The translations under genes were made by a program, and so were the position numbers. Shown here in pieces: positions 58,331 to 64,000 of a stretch of DNA of 64,000 nt (its first letter is position 1; each line of letters starts with the position of its first letter). The DNA is from Campylobacter fetus subsp. testudinum 03-427 (lineage in GTDB: Bacteria > Campylobacterota > Campylobacteria > Campylobacterales > Campylobacteraceae): NCBI GenBank assembly GCA_000495505.1, contig CP006833.1, positions 434,001 through 498,000 of the forward strand, read 5' to 3'. The notes below the pieces were generated by a model. It made no database searches and was not told the origin of the DNA. It worked only from the letters and a program-made list of their open reading frames with translations.

Positions 58331-58490
58331 ATGTGATAACTATAACGAAATACTATAATGCAATATTGATTTTAAATTTAAAAGATTTATTTAAAAGAAT
58401 TAAATGAGATATCAAGAAGTCGGAAAACCCGACTTCTTTTAGCAAAAAAACTATCTACTATTTATTAAGGTTTGGTCTGAAAGTCAATAA
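58331..58490 (-). repeat. 160-bp 3' flank shared with the expressed sapA
   Basis: Inverted match of 25382-25541, including box and hairpin. The neighbouring 58240-58330 shows no gene. Confidence 0.85.
58414..58478 (-). terminator. sapA 3' cassette end: AAGAAGTCGG hairpin plus conserved 3' box
   Basis: 10-bp perfect stem at 58414-58438, the same hairpin as at the expressed sapA and unlike the GGAGCC hairpin of the other copies. Box at 58439-58478. Confidence 0.7.
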
Positions 58491-58620
58491 TTGCCCTTAT
58501 ATAAAAAATCAAAGACTAAGTTGCTGGATATATAAAAATATAAATATATTTAACTTATTTAGACTTAATTAATCCTTACAACGAATCATCATTGCTGATA
58601 TATATTTAGACAACAAAGCT

Positions 58621-58654
58621 CAAAGCCTATCTAAATTAATTATAGCAGGCTTTG
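58621..58654 (-). terminator. Hairpin just after the homolog at 58671
   Basis: CAAAGCCT pairs with AGGCTTTG (8 bp) and an inner CTA/TAG extends it. 17 bp after the stop codon. Likely terminator, comparable with the one at 32044. Confidence 0.55.
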
Positions 58655-58670
58655 AAAATTAGCTTTAATA

Positions 58671-61505
58671 CTAAGCTTGTTCGACGATATTTCCACTATC
58701 AAATGTTAGTTCATGAATTCCTGAAAGCTTTATTATGCCATCAGTAATACTGAATGCAGCATTCGCGGCTCCAGTATCTACTACTACATATGTATCATTA
58801 TTATAATGGAAATAACTAGCTATAGCAGTTGTTGAGCCATCACCTCTTAACGCTTCTGTTATATAGCTATCGAATGTAGCAGTACTATTTAAATCACCTA
58901 TTTTAGATATACTAGTAGCTGCTTGCTTAGTATTAGCTTTAACTAATGATATATCTATCTTATCACCTTTACCAAAATCTGTTATGGTAGAGTATTTGGT
59001 TTTACTAGCTGCAGTTAAATCACTGCTATTAGCCCCAGCCTTACTATCACCTAAAAGCTTAACTGTATCATTTCCAGCGCCTAAAGTTACTATCGTACTT
59101 TGATATCCTATTGCTATATTATCATCTCCGCTACCACCTTTTATAGTAGCATTGTCTGCAAGCTTTATTCCGTCATTATCTGCGGCTGGTGTTAGTGTAA
59201 GCCCAGCTTTAAGAGCGCTTGCATCTATATTTGCTACCTTAGCATAAGCAGTTGTATGAGAACTACCACTATCGAAAGTTATATTTCCATCGCCGCTTAT
59301 AACTATAGAAGTAGCGCCTTGAGCATCTAGGATAATTTTATTTATAGTAGAACTATCTTTAGCCACTGAAGTTATATTAACTGTTTCTATTTTAGTATCA
59401 ACTACAACCCTCTTATCATCACCGCCAGTTTTTCCTACAACTACATTTCCTCCCGCAGTTTTAGCATCTAGAACTAAATTTAAAACGTCGTTTGTTCCTG
59501 TTGCATCATTAACAGTTACGTTTATGTTCTTTGTTGCTGCAAACGCTACTCCTTGAAAACTAACTGTTTGCCCTTTATTAATAGTTAAAGTCGTATCTAC
59601 AGTTACGTCTGTTGTTACGCCTATAACTTGAAATCCTGTTCCGCTAACATCGGCTGTAGTTAATGCGTCGCTAACAGTTATGTTTTCTATGTTTTTAATC
59701 ATACCTAAAGTGGCAGCGTCTGCTAATGCGCTAGCTTTCATAATAATCGTATCATTTCCCGCGCCGCCATCTATGACCGAACCCGCACTTAATTTATTAG
59801 ATTCTAAAACAAGTGTATCATTTCCTGAACCACTACTTACTTTAAGTCCAGCTTTAGCATCTGCGTTTGAATCTCCAAATGATATTTTAGCATTTCCACT
59901 AAATCCACTAGCATCTATACTAGTTACATTATCAAGATCTCCAGCGTCAAGTAAAAGCTCTTTACCACTACCTTTTACGATAAACGTAGTAAATGAATCA
60001 TTTTGTAATTCAGCGTGGGTTGGATCTTTGGTACCATCAGCCTTAGTTATTAAAAAGTTGTTACTATCTGCATTTGCTGTGATATTAGCCACTTTAGTTA
60101 CTTGATTAGTTACTAGAGCAAAAGTAGCGTCTTTACCACTGAAATTTAAATTTAAAGTCTCAGCAGTTGATGTAATGTGAGCTATTTTACTATCGCTTCC
60201 ATTAATCATATTAACATTATTAAAGTTTAGCGTAGTAGCTCCTTTAAAGTTAATCGCAGCTGCCGCAGAGCTAGAATCACCTAAGGTAACATTCTCTAAA
60301 GTAACGGTATTTAGCTTATCTCCACCTGCAGTTATAGTTAAATTAGCAGCGTTTTTAACACTTAGATTTTCAACGCTATTTGCTTTAGTAAGAGTAACTG
60401 CTCCTGCTCCATTAGCATCTACTGATATACTAGTAGCTGCATCAGTATCACTTAAAGTTACTGCTCCAGCCGCATTAACATTAACGCTCTTGGCACTAGC
60501 AGCGCTTAGCGCATCTACAGATCCATTTGCTTTAATGTTTAATTTTCCACTAATATCAGTTGTAAGTCCAGTAAGCTTACCTCCTAAAACATCTAAGCCA
60601 AGATTAACCATACCAGTTGATCCACTATTTAAAGTAATAGCAGTGTCATTAGATAAATCAGTTACTATATTTACACTCTCAACATTAGTTACGCCGGCTA
60701 AAGCCTTAACCAAATCCTCGCCTTTTAACTTAGCATCGCTAGCACTATTATTAGCTAAAACTTGTACATTCAACGTATCTCTTCCCGCACCGCCATCAAT
60801 CTTATCAAATGCACTAAGAGTACTCTTATTAGTACCATTACCTACATATGTTGTTCCATTAAAAGTATCATCTAAATCAGTACCCTTTAAATTATCATTA
60901 CCCTCTGTAAGATCATAAGTACTACCTGGATTAGGTAACTCACTCTTTAAAGCATCAATCTCACCCTTAACCTTATCAAGATCACTAGCACTAGTAATCT
61001 CACTAATTAACTTAGAAGTAGTACCCTCATCTAATCCAGTAATATCCTTACCCAAAGTAGCATCAGCAAAGTAATCACTAGCAGCAGCCTTAGCCTCAAA
61101 TATAGCCTTAGACTCAGCACTACCACCATTAACCATAGAGTCAATCATAGCACCTATTAAATCACCCTTGCTTAAACTAGCAACATTAATAACATTACCC
61201 TTACTATCAGTAAATTCTCCACCACCAGTTATAGCCTTAGTCCAATAATTAATACCATCAACATCACTAGTACTACCTAAAGCTATACTATATATCTTAG
61301 TAACAAACTCTTTCTCATTACCAGCTAAAAGAGAATCACCAAAGAATTTAGCCGCCCCTGGACTATCAAGCATAATATTAGCTAAACTTGAAACTCCTAA
61401 ACTATTACTATTGGCATAATCTAACCAATACTTATTACCATCACCCTCACTTGCCATACCCATAATAGTGATATAAAGCATTGAAACATCTGTTTTGTTT
61501 AACAT
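58671..61505 (-). CDS. sapA: Silent sapA homolog, S-layer protein (944 aa), class 2
   Basis: 944 residues. Conserved N-terminus and class 2 continuation; to about residue 237 it also follows the 939-aa gene ([32 protein letters not shown]). It shares long blocks with the 920-aa gene (ITSTAETLNLNFSG to SGFSGNAKI, and [23 protein letters not shown]). It ends with NNDTYVVVDT...DGIIKLSG...IVEQA. Last cassette of the array on the right. No promoter. Confidence 0.93.
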   Translation of the reverse strand: MLNKTDVSMLYITIMGMASEGDGNKYWLDYANSNSLGVSSLANIMLDSPGAAKFFGDSLLAGNEKEFVTKIYSIALGSTSDVDGINYWTKAITGGGEFTDSKGNVINVASLSKGDLIGAMIDSMVNGGSAESKAIFEAKAAASDYFADATLGKDITGLDEGTTSKLISEITSASDLDKVKGEIDALKSELPNPGSTYDLTEGNDNLKGTDLDDTFNGTTYVGNGTNKSTLSAFDKIDGGAGRDTLNVQVLANNSASDAKLKGEDLVKALAGVTNVESVNIVTDLSNDTAITLNSGSTGMVNLGLDVLGGKLTGLTTDISGKLNIKANGSVDALSAASAKSVNVNAAGAVTLSDTDAATSISVDANGAGAVTLTKANSVENLSVKNAANLTITAGGDKLNTVTLENVTLGDSSSAAAAINFKGATTLNFNNVNMINGSDSKIAHITSTAETLNLNFSGKDATFALVTNQVTKVANITANADSNNFLITKADGTKDPTHAELQNDSFTTFIVKGSGKELLLDAGDLDNVTSIDASGFSGNAKISFGDSNADAKAGLKVSSGSGNDTLVLESNKLSAGSVIDGGAGNDTIIMKASALADAATLGMIKNIENITVSDALTTADVSGTGFQVIGVTTDVTVDTTLTINKGQTVSFQGVAFAATKNINVTVNDATGTNDVLNLVLDAKTAGGNVVVGKTGGDDKRVVVDTKIETVNITSVAKDSSTINKIILDAQGATSIVISGDGNITFDSGSSHTTAYAKVANIDASALKAGLTLTPAADNDGIKLADNATIKGGSGDDNIAIGYQSTIVTLGAGNDTVKLLGDSKAGANSSDLTAASKTKYSTITDFGKGDKIDISLVKANTKQAATSISKIGDLNSTATFDSYITEALRGDGSTTAIASYFHYNNDTYVVVDTGAANAAFSITDGIIKLSGIHELTFDSGNIVEQA

Positions 61506-61579
61506 TTAAGGACTCCTTAATAAAATAAAATAAAATCACCAGCAAAAGCAACCAACCATATCTATAGTTATCTATATAC
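60953..61579 (-). repeat. sap 5' conserved block (627 bp), rightmost copy
   Basis: Same block. The silent flank continues to about 61876 with AAAT/GAAT repeats at 61720-61755, like the flank at 46934-47235. The remaining 61877-61966 shows no gene. Confidence 0.92.
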
Positions 61580-61966
61580 TAAATACTTACAAGATATCAA
61601 ATACTATTTTTAGCATTAAATAGCATTAATACTGATTTTTAGTTAAAAAGAGAAAGAGATATTTAAAAAGAGGGAAATGATTAAAAGATTAATAAAGATA
61701 AACAAATAAATAAAACAAAGATAAATAAATAAATAAATGAATGAATAAATGAATAAATAAAACAAAGATAAATAAACTATTAAAAATAATAGAAATTTAA
61801 AATATTAAGAAATGAAAGAGATGAAATATTAAAAGATGTTTTGAATTTAAGTAGTTGTTTAAGGTGGTTGAGAAAAAATAGTAGAGAGATGAAAAGAGAA
61901 TGGCAAGAACTAGGAGAAAATAATGTTTGATTGTTGAATAAAAAGAGAGAAAGAATGGTAAATTTT

Positions 61967-61991
61967 GCTATATAAGTTTAACTTATATAGC
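61967..61991 (-). terminator. Perfect hairpin downstream of the glycosyltransferase operon
   Basis: GCTATATAAGT-TTA-ACTTATATAGC, an 11-bp stem 37 bp after the stop of the glycosyltransferase. All but AT-rich, and followed on the gene strand by AAAATTT, so it is a weak terminator by the usual rule. Confidence 0.5.
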
Positions 61992-62027
61992 ACATTATTT
62001 AGATAACAGTGTGTTTATAAAAATATA

Positions 62028-63173
62028 TTAATCAAGTAATTTTATAAATAATTTTTCATGTTCTTGAATACACTTTTCCCAGCTATATTGTTTAGATAAT
62101 ATAAGACCATTGTTTTTCATTATAGATAATTTATCTGAATTATTTATAAGATTTTTTAATTTTTTTGTCAGCTCTTCTACATTTAAAGGGCTGAAAAATT
62201 CAGCTACATTTCCATAAATTTCTCTAAAAACTTCAATATCTGATAATAAAATAGGAGCTCCGCATGCCATGGCTTCTAAAGGCGGTATGCCAAATCCTTC
62301 ATAAATAGATGGATAAACAAAAATAGTTGCTGATGAGTAAAGAGTTGCTAAATCATCATCTGGAGTGAATCCTAAAAATTTTATGTGTTCATTATCTTTG
62401 ATAAGTGAGTGTATTTCTGAGTTTTCCCAACCTTTTGCTCCAACTATAACTAGATCGATATTATTTAAATTTAACTCATTGTATGCTTGTATGAGAGTCG
62501 TAAGATTTTTGCGTGGCTCTATAGATCCTACAAATAATATAAATGGATTATTTAATTCTAGTCTATCTTTTAAAATATTTATGGTTTGTTTGTTTTTGGG
62601 TTTAAATATATTTTCATCATACCCATTATAAATAACTGATATTTTGTCAGCCGAGATATTTAGCTTTTTTATAATTTCATTTTTTATTGCATTTGAAACT
62701 GTGATAAAATGGTCTGTTTTACTTAAATTTGGTATAAAATTTTGTTCAAAGTAATCTATGCGTTCTTTTGGATGAAACTCAGGATAACTCATAAATGCCA
62801 AGTCGTGAATTGTAGTGACTGTAACTTTGGCTTTAAATTCAAGTGGAATAAAATTTGGTTGGAAGTATAGATCTATATCTATACTTTTTACTTCTCTTAG
62901 CGAATTTTTAATTAACATTTTTTTGACTACTTTTTTAATAGTAGGAGTTTTGTCTAGAATGCGTTTTGCTATATTTATCAAATGTGACTTGATGCTCGGT
63001 TTGTTTTTTTGTTGATTTAGATCCCCAACAATAAGCTCATCTGTTAAAAATCCATAATCATATGTTGATTTAAATTCATTTTTATTTAGATTTTTTGCTA
63101 TTTCATATGTATATCTGCCAACTCCAGTAAGATTTGATGCTAGTGGTCTTGTATCTATAAGTATATTTATCAT
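62028..63173 (-). CDS. Family-4 glycosyltransferase (GT-B fold)
   Basis: 381 residues from the ATG at 63173, which overlaps the upstream stop (ATGA) and follows GAGGA. A longer frame starting at 63221 would run into the upstream gene. N-terminal MINILIDTRPLASNLTGVGRYTYEIAK is the GT4 acceptor-side start. The donor-side motifs are FVGSIEPRKNLTTLIQAY, LVIVGAKGWE and the E-x7-E motif YPSIYEGFGIPPLEAMACGAPI. It adds a nucleotide-activated sugar to a glycan, likely LPS O-chain given the locus; the substrate cannot be told. Confidence 0.9.
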   Translation of the reverse strand: MINILIDTRPLASNLTGVGRYTYEIAKNLNKNEFKSTYDYGFLTDELIVGDLNQQKNKPSIKSHLINIAKRILDKTPTIKKVVKKMLIKNSLREVKSIDIDLYFQPNFIPLEFKAKVTVTTIHDLAFMSYPEFHPKERIDYFEQNFIPNLSKTDHFITVSNAIKNEIIKKLNISADKISVIYNGYDENIFKPKNKQTINILKDRLELNNPFILFVGSIEPRKNLTTLIQAYNELNLNNIDLVIVGAKGWENSEIHSLIKDNEHIKFLGFTPDDDLATLYSSATIFVYPSIYEGFGIPPLEAMACGAPILLSDIEVFREIYGNVAEFFSPLNVEELTKKLKNLINNSDKLSIMKNNGLILSKQYSWEKCIQEHEKLFIKLLD

Positions 63174-64000
63174 AAATCCTCTTTTATCAATTTTAAAATT
63201 TCTCTTGCTGTATATTCCCACGTAATGCCAATTTGTCTATTTGTCTTTTTTGACTTATAGTTTTTTATAGTTTCATAAAGGGATATATCATCTTTAAAAT
63301 ATGTAGCATTTTCGCCTAAAATATCTCGAAAAACAGGTATGTCTCTTGCTATAATGCACGCTCCATAATATGATGCTTCTACCATAGGAAGCCCATAGCC
63401 TTCATCATAACTAGCTGCTATGATAGCTTCTGTGCTGCTATATAAAGAACATAAAAATCTATCGCTTACAAATTTTAAATATTTGATATTTTTATGTTTT
63501 TTACACAAAAATTCTTTAAAATCCTCATCTACCCGTCCTAATTTTCCCACTATTATCAAATTCGCTTCTATACCTTCATTTTGCAATCTTAAAAATGTAT
63601 TTACAATAGCTTTTTGAGCTTTTCGTTCTTCTATGGTTCCTACTGCTAAAAAAGTTCTATTTTTAAATTTAATATGACGTACTTTTAGTTCAGTGAAATT
63701 TGAACCAAGCGGTATAATTTTTATCTTATTAAAACCGTATTGTTCAAGATCATTTTTTGTTTTTTGGCTAGTTGCTATGAGAAAAGGGTCTATTTTTCTT
63801 ATGGTTTCTATCCACTGTAGGTGTAATTCACAAGCATGATATGGAAAAAACTGAGGCGACGTTATAGGTAAGATATCATGAATTTTAAAGTATATTTTTG
63901 TTTTTTTGGATTTTAGTTTATCAAAAAAGCCTATTTTGTATGCTTCGTATACAGCTGATTCAAATAGTGGAAATTTATAAAAGATTGGAAAATCAATTCC
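63170..64000 (-). CDS. Family-4 glycosyltransferase (N-terminus outside the window)
   Basis: The reading frame is open from the TGA at 63170 at least through 63841 by codon-by-codon reading, and GT4 motifs run through it: FLAVGTIEERKAQKAI, LIIVGKLGRVDED, LKFVSDRFLCSLYSS and the E-x7-E region ASYDEGYGLPMVEASYYGACII. The start lies to the right of the window. It overlaps the next glycosyltransferase by 4 bp, so the two belong to one operon, probably a surface polysaccharide cluster bordering the sap array. Confidence 0.85.
   Translation of the reverse strand, partial: GIDFPIFYKFPLFESAVYEAYKIGFFDKLKSKKTKIYFKIHDILPITSPQFFPYHACELHLQWIETIRKIDPFLIATSQKTKNDLEQYGFNKIKIIPLGSNFTELKVRHIKFKNRTFLAVGTIEERKAQKAIVNTFLRLQNEGIEANLIIVGKLGRVDEDFKEFLCKKHKNIKYLKFVSDRFLCSLYSSTEAIIAASYDEGYGLPMVEASYYGACIIARDIPVFRDILGENATYFKDDISLYETIKNYKSKKTNRQIGITWEYTAREILKLIKEDL

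Noticed and set aside
63173-63221. Upstream start for the glycosyltransferase at 62028-63173
   Set aside because: It would add 16 residues read out of frame from the end of the upstream gene. The ATG at 63173 overlaps that gene's TGA and follows GAGGA, and begins with the conserved MINILIDTRPL.
1-64000. Insertion sequences, integrases or tRNA genes explaining the rearrangements
   Set aside because: No active transposase frame, terminal inverted repeats or cloverleaf sequences were recognised. The only transposase resemblance is the degenerate N-terminus of SapC.

Overview
The window looks like chromosomal DNA of Campylobacter fetus. It is AT-rich, the genes lie close together, and the tmRNA carries a campylobacter-type tag (ANNVKFAPAYAKAA). 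Most tellingly, it holds the sap (surface array protein, S-layer) locus: eight full-length sapA-type genes sharing one 5' block, plus the SapCDEF type I secretion genes. The 627-bp 5' block (74 bp of leader plus 553 bp of coding sequence) and a 6.18-kb unique segment between two inverted blocks fit the published type A sap antigenic-variation system as I remember it. Species and serotype assignment is inference from memory; the repeats themselves are read from the sequence.

Layout. (1) 1-6844, + strand: nitrous-oxide reductase accessory operon nosB(partial)-D-G-C1-C2-H-F-Y-L plus one unknown gene; nosZ would lie to the left of the window. (2) 6925-10860, - strand: a two-component system and an SHP / di-haem cytochrome c / cytochrome b electron-transfer set. 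(3) 11437-25541, expression part of the sap locus: a silent sapA homolog (-), the sapC-D-E-F operon (-), then the single promoter-linked sapA (+). (4) 25542-35200: two more silent sapA homologs (-) separated by an ATPase gene. (5) 35326-43103, an ordinary chromosomal island inside the array: tmRNA (ssrA), an Hpt-like protein, panB, a rhodanese, ruvB, an AI-2E/PerM-type permease, an Mla-type lipid transporter (permease, ATPase, MCE protein, lipoprotein) and ybeY. (6) 43441-61876: four more silent homologs (-) separated by a YafQ/DinJ-type toxin-antitoxin pair, an archaeal-type ATPase, a membrane-anchored SGNH-like protein, a RelE/RHH toxin-antitoxin pair, and a decayed + strand sapA relic. (7) 61967-64000, - strand: two family-4 glycosyltransferases, the second running off the window.

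How it works together. Only the + strand sapA has a promoter, and it sits just outside the repeat, in the unique segment that also carries sapCDEF. All seven silent copies lie inverted relative to it, so recombination through the shared 5' block inverts DNA rather than deleting it and puts a different S-layer gene behind the promoter. The proteins go out through SapD (ABC ATPase), SapE (adaptor) and SapF (TolC-like) using a C-terminal signal, and the conserved N-terminus presumably anchors the layer to LPS.

Features that seem less well described: a 3,307-bp inverted repeat that would swap only the C-terminal sixth of the expressed protein; a 3,750-bp direct duplication bracketing 41 kb that includes essential-looking genes; a conserved 3' cassette end (about 40-bp box plus hairpin) at every homolog; A-rich, strand-asymmetric tails after most of them; a G9 tract in one silent flank; a remnant of a ninth cassette; and a SapC N-terminus that resembles a dead REP-associated (HUH) transposase domain. 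Repeat identities rest on reading translations and block ends by eye; an alignment would be needed to claim base-perfect identity over whole repeats.
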